The notes beneath the pieces are model-generated. The model made no database searches. It saw only the letters and a list, made by a program, of their open reading frames with translations, and was not told where the DNA came from. Below are positions 1 through 7,112 of a DNA stretch of 14,625 nt, one piece after another. Location of the stretch: NCBI GenBank assembly GCA_008017145.1, contig SSGY01000043.1, forward strand, positions 1-14,625, read 5' to 3'. Position 1 is the stretch's first letter. Each line of letters begins with the position of its first letter. This DNA comes from Neisseriales bacterium (GTDB lineage: Bacteria > Pseudomonadota > Gammaproteobacteria > Burkholderiales > UBA11063). The position numbers and the translations under genes are program-made.

Positions 1-1307
1 AAACAACCACCAACTGGATTAACTTTTTCTTCGCGATACATTGCCATCATTGCTTGTTGCAACTTAGCTTTATCATCACCATATTGTGCTTTTAGTTTTT
101 CCATCTTAGGTGCTAAAGCTTTCATCCGCGCCATTGATTTGTAGCTCGCATGAGTTAATGGATATAGAACTACTTTTACTGACAAAGTCAATAACACAAT
201 CGCCCAGCCCCAGTTTTTTACAATCTCATAGATGTGTACTAACAACCAGAATAAAGGAGTTGAGAAAATATATACCCAGCCATAATCTTTAGTCCGCTCT
301 AATTCAGGAGCTGCTGCAGCCATTGCATGGTATTCTTGTGGACCAACATACATTGGAACATCAATCGTATAACTTGAATGTGCTTTAATTTGTGGTAAAT
401 CAGTCATAACTCCAGCAGAAGCCAAATTACCAACTGGTTTGAAATCAAAACGACATTGAACACCATTGCTACATATCGCAGCGTGATTAAATGGATTTAA
501 CAACCATAAACCAGTGAAATAATGCTCAGCAAACCCAGCCCAACCATTGGTTGTATTTTGTGGATATTCAACATTGTTTTTAGCTAAAGCATCAAATTTA
601 ATGGTATTAAATTTAGCTTCTTCATTATAATAAACTGGACCAGTAAAAGTATGAACAAATTTAGTTTCACCAGCAGGTGCTTGTTCATCACGTAGGAAAC
701 GCCAGTATGCCGTAACATTATTTAACGCCACCGCGCTATTATTCATAATCTGATAGCTAACATCAACTACATAACTGCCGCGTTTGAAAGTAAAGGTTTT
801 AACCACCACTACCCCACCGCTTTCAGCCGTGCTAGTCAAACTAACCGCTAAGCTATCTGCCGTAGAGTTCATTGTATAACTATAATCTTGTGCTTTGAAA
901 ACTGTTTTATGTGTTGGTAATTGTAAATTATCGTTAGGGCTAATTAAGCCAGTTTGCGCCACAAAAACACGATTATTATCACTCATCAAGAACTGATAAG
1001 GTTTACTGGTATCATCGTAATCAGTGTATTTTAATAAATCAATACTACGGATATCACCACCAACAGTATTAATTTGTACCTTCATCAAATCAGTAGTAAC
1101 ATTGATGATTTTGTCACTCGCCAAACCAGTGCCATTTTCAGAGACTTGATTATTTGCAACAGTTGGTGTGCTACCATCGGCAGGAGAATTTGCTACTTGC
1201 GCGGTTGTAGTAGTCGGGGTCGGTGCTTTAGGGGCAAAGAATTTTTCCCAACCAAGCATTAGACCGAGAGAAAGAACAATAAATAATATTAAACGACGGG
1301 TATCCAT
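1..1307 (-). CDS. yidC: Membrane protein insertase YidC, 3' part outside window
   Basis: Inner-membrane insertase/chaperone (Oxa1/Alb3 family) that folds membrane proteins alone or with SecYEG. I translated it from the minus strand: the ATG at 1307 follows an AAGGA ribosome site, and 435 codons lie in the window with no stop, so the C-terminal hundred or so residues are missing. Visible parts are an N-terminal anchor (about residues 5-22, ending GWEKFF), a Thr/Ala-rich linker, the large periplasmic beta domain, then FSTPLFWLL, NWGWAIVLLT (TM2) and the cytoplasmic loop with YPLTHASYKSMARM and NPVGGC at the window edge. The positive residue of the hydrophilic groove is Lys378 (SVKVVLYPL), where E. 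coli has Arg; Neisseria also has Lys. It is the last visible gene of the rpmH-rnpA-yidD-yidC cluster, 114 bases after yidD. Identification is secure. Confidence 0.97.
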   Translation of the reverse strand, partial: MDTRRLILFIVLSLGLMLGWEKFFAPKAPTPTTTTAQVANSPADGSTPTVANNQVSENGTGLASDKIINVTTDLMKVQINTVGGDIRSIDLLKYTDYDDTSKPYQFLMSDNNRVFVAQTGLISPNDNLQLPTHKTVFKAQDYSYTMNSTADSLAVSLTSTAESGGVVVVKTFTFKRGSYVVDVSYQIMNNSAVALNNVTAYWRFLRDEQAPAGETKFVHTFTGPVYYNEEAKFNTIKFDALAKNNVEYPQNTTNGWAGFAEHYFTGLWLLNPFNHAAICSNGVQCRFDFKPVGNLASAGVMTDLPQIKAHSSYTIDVPMYVGPQEYHAMAAAAPELERTKDYGWVYIFSTPLFWLLVHIYEIVKNWGWAIVLLTLSVKVVLYPLTHASYKSMARMKALAPKMEKLKAQYGDDKAKLQQAMMAMYREEKVNPVGGC

Positions 1308-1340
1308 ACGTTTCCTTAAAAATAATACTGTTCGCGCTTA

Positions 1341-1417
1341 TATACTCAAACTGATTAGAAATCCTAGTAGGTGAGAAATAAATCAACGACCTAGGATGAT
1401 GAATCTGCTTGAGTATA
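1341..1417 (-). repeat. Nested long palindrome between yidD and yidC
   Basis: Outer arms TATACTCAA (1341-1349) and TTGAGTATA (1409-1417) are perfect complements. Inside them GATT (1353-1356) pairs with AATC (1402-1405), ATCCTA (1361-1366) with TAGGAT (1392-1397), and GGT (1370-1372) with ACC (1389-1391). Together they form one 77-base stem with small internal loops, in the leader of yidC as transcribed on the minus strand. It could be an RNA structure controlling or processing the yidD-yidC transcript. It could also be a small palindromic, MITE-like insertion, since the tips begin with TATA. There is no U-run, so it is not a typical terminator. The pairing is read directly; the role is unknown. 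Confidence 0.7.
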
Positions 1418-1421
1418 ACTG

Positions 1422-1634
1422 TCAAGGTACAGGATCGTGCCCACTACCACCCCATGGATGACAACGTGACAGACGTCGAACGGTTAAACAAAAACCCTTG
1501 ATTATACCATACTTATTCAGAGCAATAATTGCATATTGGGAGCAGCTTGGCGTATAGCGACAGCTTGGTGGCAACCATGAACTAATCAATAGCTGATAGC
1601 TACGAACCAGCAGAATTGCTAGTTTTTTGAACAT
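1422..1634 (-). CDS. yidD: Membrane protein insertion efficiency factor YidD
   Basis: Small membrane-associated protein of 70 residues that helps YidC-dependent insertion of inner-membrane proteins. The family signature is visible: an amphipathic N-terminus ([17 protein letters not shown]), then [15 protein letters not shown] (residues 25-39), [21 protein letters not shown] and a GGSGHDPVP tail. Length is normal for the family. Its ATG at 1634 lies inside the end of rnpA, so the two genes overlap by 35 bases, an arrangement common in this cluster that suggests coupled translation. yidC follows on the same strand. Confidence 0.97.
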   Translation of the reverse strand: MFKKLAILLVRSYQLLISSWLPPSCRYTPSCSQYAIIALNKYGIIKGFCLTVRRLSRCHPWGGSGHDPVP

Positions 1635-1980
1635 TTGAATTTAGCTTAAATTTAGTGCACAATTGCTTAAGTTCGGCAATTATCAATGGATAATGTTCTG
1701 GAGTGAAGTGTTTTTGTGCTCTAACGATTAAATCCAGAGGCATCCAGTCAGATTGCTCGATACGAAAGAATTCACGAATGGTACGTTTGATATAATTACG
1801 CTGGTTGGCGCGCTTATGAACTTTTTTGCTAACCATAAACCCAAGTCGCGAATGAGTTAGCTCATTTGGTTTATAGTGCAACTTAAAAAATTTGCCAACG
1901 CGTACCTTACGAAATACAAAAACGGATGAAAACTCATCCGCTTTGCGTAATCGGTGCGCTTGTGTAAATTTATTGCTCAC
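1600..1980 (-). CDS. rnpA: Ribonuclease P protein component
   Basis: Basic protein subunit of RNase P, which with the catalytic RNA removes 5' leaders from pre-tRNAs. The 126 residues carry the family pattern: an N-terminal [12 protein letters not shown], the central [25 protein letters not shown] (about residues 48-72, covering the RNR-type RNA-binding helix), and LIVRAQ. Length is typical. The start is GTG at 1980: an in-frame TAG lies just upstream, so no longer form is possible, and no strong ribosome site is seen, which fits translation coupled to rpmH 48 bases upstream. The 3' end overlaps yidD. Confidence 0.96.
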   Translation of the reverse strand: MSNKFTQAHRLRKADEFSSVFVFRKVRVGKFFKLHYKPNELTHSRLGFMVSKKVHKRANQRNYIKRTIREFFRIEQSDWMPLDLIVRAQKHFTPEHYPLIIAELKQLCTKFKLNSNVQKTSNSAGS

Positions 1981-2028
1981 TAGCTGCTACTTGTTGGATA
2001 TTAGTAGTTGGTACACGCGATAGACACA

Positions 2029-2163
2029 CTATACAGCTAGGCTAGCACGACCTTTTGCACGACGTGCTTTGATAATTGCACGACCAGATTTAGTTTTCAT
2101 ACGAACTAAAAAGCCATGAGTACGCTTACGTTTTACCACTGAAGGTTGGAATGTGCGTTTCAT
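2029..2163 (-). CDS. rpmH: 50S ribosomal protein L34
   Basis: Smallest protein of the large ribosomal subunit, 44 residues, very basic. It reads [18 protein letters not shown], then the conserved [19 protein letters not shown] (residues 21-39) and ends SLAV. The ATG at 2163 is preceded by AAAGGA at good spacing and by a strong promoter at 2196-2224. It is first in the rpmH-rnpA-yidD-yidC order. In many bacteria dnaA lies divergently on the other side of rpmH; here a methyltransferase gene is found instead. Confidence 0.98.
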   Translation of the reverse strand: MKRTFQPSVVKRKRTHGFLVRMKTKSGRAIIKARRAKGRASLAV

Positions 2164-2195
2164 TTAAATATTCCTTTAGCAAAAATTAGTCCCGA

Positions 2196-2224
2196 ATTAT
2201 AGCATACTGAAAGAATATTGCCAA
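2196..2224 (-). promoter_or_regulatory. Sigma70 promoter of rpmH operon
   Basis: On the minus strand TTGGCA (2219-2224) is separated by 17 bases from TATAAT (2196-2201), with a TG extended -10 (TATGCTATAAT). This is near consensus, with a predicted start about 25 bases before the rpmH ribosome site. It fits a strongly expressed ribosomal protein operon. Confidence 0.8.
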
Positions 2225-2391
2225 GCCAATTTTTTGGTAAATTACTATTAACGTTAAAACAAATTCTTTCACTGATTAATCTCACCTCAAAACAGATAAG
2301 TATTGCCCATCTTTATTTACGTTATAAATCTTGTCACGCTGCAGAGATAATTCCATGCTGCCCAGTCTCTTTAACAATAAAATATTGCTAG

Positions 2392-3177
2392 TTATTTGGC
2401 ACAATAAATAGCATAGTGCTCAAGACTAAAACATGAATCCACTTCAGTAAATCCCTGACTAAGAATCGCTTTCTGAGTTTCAAAGTGCGTATTGGGATAG
2501 TCACTACTTTCAACATGCTCACGTATATTGATAATTTCGTTTTGAGATAGATTCGACAAACTACGATAAAAATCTCCCATTGTGTGAGTCAAATAATCAT
2601 GACGACTTTGTGCATCAGTTCTAAAAATATCAATAATTACGAATACACCATTTTCAGCTAAGATATTTTTAATTTTACTGTATATCGCAAGCTTTTCTGC
2701 AGCTTGGTAATGATGTAGGCAAAAGCTAGATAAAATAACATTGAACCTTTGTGGTTTGGCAACCATTTCATCTAAGATTATTGATAAATCACCAAAAATC
2801 AGCGAGGCTTGAGATATTTTGTTATTAGCAAGATTTTTTTTAGCCTCATGAAGCGCCTGCGCAGAAGAATCAATTCCAAAATATTCAACTGATGGCAGAC
2901 AAGACAATGTCTGTGCTGAATAGAAGGCATCACCACACCCGACATCCAAAAACTTAAATGACGATTCTGCAGGTAAGGAATTCAATAACTCACCAAGCTT
3001 GGCAAAAAGCTCATGATGTTTCATATAATTATTGGCAATAATTTTCTGGTATGTCGCCCAGCTGTCAAAAAACTCTGTGGCAATCTGCGGTTTAACTAGA
3101 TTATCTGGCGTATTCATAGAATCTACTTTCTTAAATGTACAAGTATCACAATCTTGCATAATGCTAAATTCTAACAT
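2392..3177 (-). CDS. Class I SAM-dependent methyltransferase
   Basis: Rossmann-fold methyltransferase of up to 261 residues; the substrate cannot be told from sequence. Motif I is FLDVGCGDA (about residues 76-84, the glycine-rich SAM loop). An acidic residue ending strand 2 follows in EYFGIDSS (Asp103, expected to bind the ribose), then GDLSII, and the motif IV-like FNVILSSFCLHHY (145-157). NGVFVIIDIF (about residue 175 on) fits strand 5. The start is uncertain: ATGs occur at 3177, 3159 (residue 7) and 3117 (residue 21), none with a strong ribosome site, and the conserved fold begins after residue 30. If the longest form is real it carries a short CDTC Cys-x2-Cys motif. The gene stands alone on its strand, and codon use looks native. 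Confidence 0.85.
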   Translation of the reverse strand: MLEFSIMQDCDTCTFKKVDSMNTPDNLVKPQIATEFFDSWATYQKIIANNYMKHHELFAKLGELLNSLPAESSFKFLDVGCGDAFYSAQTLSCLPSVEYFGIDSSAQALHEAKKNLANNKISQASLIFGDLSIILDEMVAKPQRFNVILSSFCLHHYQAAEKLAIYSKIKNILAENGVFVIIDIFRTDAQSRHDYLTHTMGDFYRSLSNLSQNEIINIREHVESSDYPNTHFETQKAILSQGFTEVDSCFSLEHYAIYCAK

Positions 3178-3527
3178 CTGAAAAGCTTACAAAACAATAG
3201 ATGATTTTGTCTATCCAAATATTTTTGACTAAACTAATTTAGCAAGGTGGCATCAATAAAACTTGGCGAGAATATCAGCCAAATATGTGACATAGCTTAA
3301 GCCTATCCATCAGTTTCCTGCATATGGCGTTTGAAGTATCCCTCAATAAATTTAATTAGTTTTTTGCAATGACACTATTGCTAGTGTTTAATTTAACTAA
3401 GTAATAGCTAATTTAAACCCTGAAATCTAGCAAAATGTGCACTAATTCGCCTAGTCTAATCGCTTGGTAACTGAGAACCTTAATGCCTAACTGCTTTGAT
3501 TCGAACATAAAAGCGGGAACTCAGATA

Positions 3528-3536
3528 TGCTATAAT
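3528..3536 (+). promoter_or_regulatory. Extended -10 promoter of hydrolase
   Basis: TGC followed by TATAAT (3531-3536) is a perfect extended -10. No good -35 lies 16-18 bases upstream, which extended -10 promoters tolerate. The predicted start near 3543 gives a leader of about 80 bases that contains the palindrome at 3557-3575. Confidence 0.55.
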
Positions 3537-3556
3537 ATTACGACTAGCCAGAAATA

Positions 3557-3575
3557 ACTTACTTTTAAAGTAAGT
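3557..3575. promoter_or_regulatory. Perfect 9-1-9 palindrome, candidate operator
   Basis: ACTTACTTT and AAAGTAAGT flank a single T: a perfect inverted repeat just downstream of the predicted transcription start of the hydrolase. The geometry suits a dimeric repressor (TetR or MarR type), or a small leader hairpin. No regulator gene is adjacent, so the partner is unknown. Confidence 0.5.
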
Positions 3576-3625
3576 ATCTATAAATTTCATATTTTAACTA
3601 TGACAATTTTAAATGAGAGAATAAG

Positions 3626-4423
3626 ATGAGTTATTATATTAGTGAAGGTTTAAAATTAAATTATGACGTTTATGGTTCGGGTGAACCATTAATTATTATT
3701 GGCGGTATTACTTGTAACAACCATCATTGGGATTTAGTTCGTGATCAATTGAGTAAAAAATTCCAATTAATTTTGCCAGATAATCGGGGTATTGGTAAAT
3801 CAGAAGTACCAAGGAATGATTATGCTATTGCAGATAACGCAATTGATATTGTTAACCTAATTAATCACCTAGCAATCCCTAGAGCACATATTCTAGGTCA
3901 CTCTCTTGGGGGTGCTGTTGCACAGTATTTGGGAGCTTATCATTCAGATAAAGTTAACAAATTAATTATTTCACATTCCGCGATAAAATTTAATGCTTGT
4001 AGCATTATCTATTTTGAGCATATGTTATTACTAAAAGAAGCAGGTCTTTCTCCATTAATTCAGGCGACTAGTGTATTGCCATTTGTTTTTAGTGATGAAT
4101 TCAATCGTGATCCAAAGAACCTTGAAGAATATCTGGAAAATGAAAAGAATGAAGAATATCCTCAATCACTTAAAAGTTTTAAGCAACAATTTCATGTATT
4201 AAGAAGTGCCGATTCATCATCTTTTATACAGGATATTAATGTTCCAACCTTAATAATTGCTGGTAAAACAGATAAATTAACGCCCAAAGAAGATTCACTA
4301 GCCTTGTTAGCTAAAATTAAACACGCTCAATATAAAGAAATTCATGGGGCACACGTACCAATGATAGAAGCTCCCAATGATTATGCTGAGTTAGTTATAG
4401 ATTTCTTATCTTTGAGCCAATAG
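3626..4423 (+). CDS. Alpha/beta hydrolase
   Basis: A 265-residue alpha/beta-fold hydrolase, close in size and layout to small esterases and lactone- or enol-lactone-type hydrolases; the substrate is unknown. The order is standard: IIIGGIT (oxyanion region, about 23-29), DNRGIGKSE (52-60), the nucleophile elbow GHSLGG with Ser93, a helical cap (about 125-200), VPTLIIAGKTDKLTP with acid Asp216, and HGAHVPMIE with His243. All three catalytic residues are present. The usual HG of the oxyanion loop is GG here. There is no signal peptide, so it is probably cytoplasmic. ATG 3626 follows GAGAGAA. It stands alone with its own promoter. Confidence 0.9.
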   Translation: MSYYISEGLKLNYDVYGSGEPLIIIGGITCNNHHWDLVRDQLSKKFQLILPDNRGIGKSEVPRNDYAIADNAIDIVNLINHLAIPRAHILGHSLGGAVAQYLGAYHSDKVNKLIISHSAIKFNACSIIYFEHMLLLKEAGLSPLIQATSVLPFVFSDEFNRDPKNLEEYLENEKNEEYPQSLKSFKQQFHVLRSADSSSFIQDINVPTLIIAGKTDKLTPKEDSLALLAKIKHAQYKEIHGAHVPMIEAPNDYAELVIDFLSLSQ

Positions 4424-4660
4424 TTAGCATTATAAAAAGAGTTATAATATATGTATTGTGGTCGACTTTGTTAATACCAATTTATATAAAATCTAAGAAC
4501 CTGTTCAAGATCTCTTTTATATTAAACTAATAAATGCCAGTATTACCATATGCATACTGGTAATTATTAATCTCTCGCGACTCTTCCACACCCGCCGACA
4601 TTTCCCTAACCAGCTAAAGGAACGTTCAATAATCCAGCACGTTGGTAACATAATAGACTA
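4424..4660. other. Intergenic region between hydrolase and lipoprotein
   Basis: The first 70 bases hold an AT-only inverted repeat (ATTATAA 4429-4435 and TTATAAT 4442-4448) that could form a weak hairpin after the hydrolase. From about 4493 the region is a remnant of an insertion sequence, described separately. No intact gene is present. Confidence 0.6.
4493..4649 (-). mobile_element. IS5-family transposase C-terminal remnant
   Basis: The minus strand from about 4649 down to a TAA at 4517-4519 reads PTCWIIERSFSWLGKCRR, then a more diverged run including RERLIITSMHMVILAFISLI. This matches the C-terminus of IS5-type DDE transposases, where the WxxERxFxWL block holds the catalytic glutamate. 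Stops immediately upstream (TAA TAG just before 4649) show that the rest of the gene is gone, leaving about 44 codons. The segment CTAAGAACCTGTTCAAGATC (from 4493) just past the stop may be the element's terminal end. It sits directly against the stop codon of the DUF1566 gene. The family is recognised from memory of the motif; the subgroup is uncertain. Confidence 0.72.
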
Positions 4661-6691
4661 TTATTTCCCGCCGCGGACAGGTAAGACATACACGGTGCTG
4701 GTGGTTTTAGCTTGGCTAGCCGTCGAGATTCCGTTAGACATATTAACCGGCCATGCATTAGCCGGAGTTGCTGCAACAGTTGTTCCCGACCAATAAAGAT
4801 ATCCCTCTTCTCTGATATTAATGAAACCATTGCTGTTTAGCCATTCTGCTAATGTAGTTGTTTGATTAACATAGCTTAGCAAGCTTCTAAGTTCATTAAT
4901 GTTTGGTAAACGCCAGTCACTGTAGCCGCATAAATTATAGCCTGCTGCGCTAGCGGTTGTATTCATAGCATTAACTGACTCTATAGCACCAGCCCATGTA
5001 TTCTGATCAAGCAGTACACCATTTCTAACCCACATTAACCCCGTTAGATTATCTACCAGACAATTGCTCTCTATTCCGCTACTTTCTATTACGAAGCGCG
5101 GGTTTGGCCAGGTTACCCCAGATTCCGTTGATGTAGAGCCTGGTTTGGCAATTTTAACAATAGGGTTAGGAATCTTATCAATTGCTAAACGAACAGGCCA
5201 TACCCCTGCTGTACTGCCATTTTGATTATTTACTAGACTAGTAGCCATGTTCAAAATAACTACGTTACCGTTATTGTAAAGTGTAGTTGACCAAATCTGG
5301 GCTGCAGTTGTTGGTGCATTAATAAATCCAGAGCTATTTAACCAGTTACCGAGTGCCGAAGAATAGCCGTAATTAATGATGCTGGTTAATTGATTAATAG
5401 TCGGTAAGCTCCAGTCGCGGTATCCACATAGTGGATTAGAAGAGGAATTCATGGATTCAATTAATGCTTTAGCAGCTGCATAGTTAATTTTAGTGAAGGT
5501 TGTAGAATTATAATTTGGCGGATTTGTACCAAAGCCAGCCAAGTTTTTTGCCCACATTAACCCAGTCATATTATCAAGAACACAATTTGACTCTGTTTCG
5601 GTTGATCCATAAGTAGTAAAACGAGGGTTTACTCTTCCATCACTATCATAAGTAATCCCAATGTTATTGTCTGATGACGGACCAGATTCTGTAGCAGCAA
5701 GATAAACAGCCGGGGATATTGCGACATAAGAAAACGGGGTACCAATCAAAAATCCGCCATTAGTGGCATTAATTAGAATTTGTGATTCAGCGTTATAATT
5801 ATTGCTCAATAATGGATTCCAGTATATAATAGCAGTAAAATTACAGTTTTCTACACCACCAACGCTAAGACTACATGGGTCTGTCGCAGAAGTAATTATT
5901 CCAATCGCTGGATTAATAAAAGCCGCAGTTACAGTTGAACTTCCTGCGCCAGATATTGTTGCTGTGAATTGAAATGCATTTCCCATCATTGTAGATTCAA
6001 CGGTGGTAAGCGGGTTGATATTTATTATTGGTGTAGCATATGTGTCTGGCAAGTTTACATTATAACTCTGTGAAAATCCGCAGTTAGCTGACTCATTACA
6101 TGCTCCCCATGGAGATGTTCCATTATTGGCCGCCCAATTGAGAATAGTTTCTTTAAATGACGAATTGGCGCTGCCCGACATACAACCTGCGGCAACTACA
6201 TTTGAGCCACTATAGGTGTATTCAAACTGGAGTGATTGAATAGCATTACTCTCAAATAGGGTATATAGCTGTGTACAGCCATTTGGACTATCGGCTGCTG
6301 GATATCTGTTACACAATGCCAGATTTGATGCCCCTGTGCTTGTATATGTTCCTGCGGGGAAAGCGACTCCTTGTTCCCCTCCGGACATATTAATTTCAGT
6401 TACCAGACTATTATTACTACAAGTGTTACTACTAAAAAACTTCACCCCAACATTTAACAGTGTAACTGTCGTATTTATGCTAAATGATTGCTGATTGTTT
6501 TGAGTTGAGGATATAAGTCTACTGTTATTTTGTGATGAATATGCGAGAAGATTTTTATATTGAGATAAATCACTTTGCTGATTACTAGTACCGCTAGCGT
6601 TAATTGCCCCACTGCTGCAACTGATTAAAATTAGTGACTCTACCAACAGCATCAATGAAGAGCGAATGATTTTATTTATCTTTATTAACAT
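4661..6691 (-). CDS. Lipoprotein with two DUF1566 (Lcl-type) domains
   Basis: A 676-residue predicted surface or periplasmic lipoprotein. A basic start and hydrophobic stretch lead to lipobox LISC, with lipidated Cys25. A Ser/Asn/Thr-rich linker and a cysteine-containing beta-rich region (about 50-330) resemble Ig-like adhesin modules. Two tandem copies of a DUF1566 domain follow (about 355-503 and 530-676), each with NPRF, SNC(V/L)xDNxTGLMW, LCGYxDWxLPxxNxL, WLNSxGFIN and a final WPV or LPV. DUF1566 occurs in the C-terminal part of Legionella collagen-like protein Lcl and in many secreted proteins; function here is unknown, perhaps attachment. ATG 6691 follows AAGG, and an in-frame stop just upstream excludes a longer form. 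It ends cleanly at LPVRGGK. Confidence 0.85.
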   Translation of the reverse strand: MLIKINKIIRSSLMLLVESLILISCSSGAINASGTSNQQSDLSQYKNLLAYSSQNNSRLISSTQNNQQSFSINTTVTLLNVGVKFFSSNTCSNNSLVTEINMSGGEQGVAFPAGTYTSTGASNLALCNRYPAADSPNGCTQLYTLFESNAIQSLQFEYTYSGSNVVAAGCMSGSANSSFKETILNWAANNGTSPWGACNESANCGFSQSYNVNLPDTYATPIININPLTTVESTMMGNAFQFTATISGAGSSTVTAAFINPAIGIITSATDPCSLSVGGVENCNFTAIIYWNPLLSNNYNAESQILINATNGGFLIGTPFSYVAISPAVYLAATESGPSSDNNIGITYDSDGRVNPRFTTYGSTETESNCVLDNMTGLMWAKNLAGFGTNPPNYNSTTFTKINYAAAKALIESMNSSSNPLCGYRDWSLPTINQLTSIINYGYSSALGNWLNSSGFINAPTTAAQIWSTTLYNNGNVVILNMATSLVNNQNGSTAGVWPVRLAIDKIPNPIVKIAKPGSTSTESGVTWPNPRFVIESSGIESNCLVDNLTGLMWVRNGVLLDQNTWAGAIESVNAMNTTASAAGYNLCGYSDWRLPNINELRSLLSYVNQTTTLAEWLNSNGFINIREEGYLYWSGTTVAATPANAWPVNMSNGISTASQAKTTSTVYVLPVRGGK

Positions 6692-6920
6692 ATTTCTTTA
6701 CCTTCAAGATATTCTGCCCTCCTGCGTTCAAATAGTGTATACTAAAAGTACTTATATAGCATATTTTACACTAAAATTCCGACTCTGGGTAGTGAAGTAA
6801 ATCGTCGTGCCGCCAAATACATGTATGGAAATGGGGGTCAAACACTCTGATCCAATCGCCATCACAATCAATAAACAGCTGTGAATATCAAATCAGGATT
6901 TAATTACAGAATAATAAATT
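6692..6920. other. Spacer between lipoprotein and thi operon
   Basis: A divergent spacer. Near 6717-6723 the minus strand has a perfect AGGAGGG, but at 25 bases from the lipoprotein ATG it is too far to serve it. The stretch 6771-6887 (minus) is open and coding-like but has no start codon; it may be a gene fragment and is discussed in the findings. The thi promoter begins at 6921. Confidence 0.5.
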
Positions 6921-6950
6921 TTGCCAATTTGGTAATAATAAGTTTATAAT
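6921..6950 (+). promoter_or_regulatory. Sigma70 promoter of thi operon
   Basis: TTGCCA (6921-6926) and a perfect TATAAT (6945-6950) are separated by 18 bases. The predicted start is near 6957, so the transcript begins just before the TPP riboswitch at 6960. This is the expected layout for a riboswitch-controlled operon. Confidence 0.8.
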
Positions 6951-6959
6951 GTCATCTTC

Positions 6960-7049
6960 TAGCGGGGGTGCGACGCTGTAGTCGCTGAGAGAGGAAACAT
7001 CCTTAACCCTTTGAACCTGATTCTGGATAATACCAGCGTAGGGAGGCTA
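6960..7049 (+). promoter_or_regulatory. TPP riboswitch (THI element)
   Basis: The conserved blocks are all present in order: GGGGTGC (from 6965), CTGAGA (6985-6990), AACCCTTTGAACCTGAT (7005-7021), a CTGG/CCAG stem (7023-7036) and GCGTAGGGA (7036-7044). TAGC (6960-6963) pairs with GCTA (7046-7049) to close helix P1. It binds thiamine pyrophosphate and should switch off the thi genes when TPP is plentiful. I see no U-run terminator between it and thiE, so control is probably at translation initiation, although the G-rich 3' edge is 64 bases from the thiE ATG. Confidence 0.97.
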
Positions 7050-7112
7050 ATCACTACATATAATTTCTGCCAGTATTACCCTCTTTACGCTTATTTTGTG
7101 AAAGTTAACAAA

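Larger units (their letters stand above)
3178..3625. other. 448-base intergenic region
   Basis: It separates the divergent methyltransferase and hydrolase genes. I see no convincing ORF, tRNA or ribosomal RNA. Its recognisable content is an extended -10 promoter at 3528-3536 and a perfect 9-1-9 palindrome at 3557-3575, both near the hydrolase. The rest (about 3200-3500) is AT-rich without structure that I can support. Confidence 0.6.

Noticed and set aside
2282..2356. 24-codon minus-strand frame after the methyltransferase (MELSLQRDKIYNVNKDG...)
   Set aside because: It looks mildly coding-like, but it has no ribosome site and no recognised family, and at this length chance cannot be excluded.
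2164..3625. Possible replication origin around rpmH
   Set aside because: No DnaA boxes, AT-rich 13-mer repeats or dnaA gene could be seen.
4606..4830. 74-codon minus-strand frame over the end of the lipoprotein gene
   Set aside because: It is an out-of-frame shadow of the DUF1566 domain running into the IS remnant; the LPVRGGK end of the lipoprotein is clearly in the other frame.
6687..6723. Perfect AGGAGGG followed by a TTG-started 11-codon leader peptide before the lipoprotein
   Set aside because: The TTG is out of frame with the lipoprotein and the peptide is short and without a regulatory pattern; the motif is probably coincidental.
4535..7081. 13-base direct repeat TGCCAGTATTACC at about 4535 and 7069
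   Set aside because: In a window of this size about one 13-base match is expected by chance, and the flanks are unrelated.
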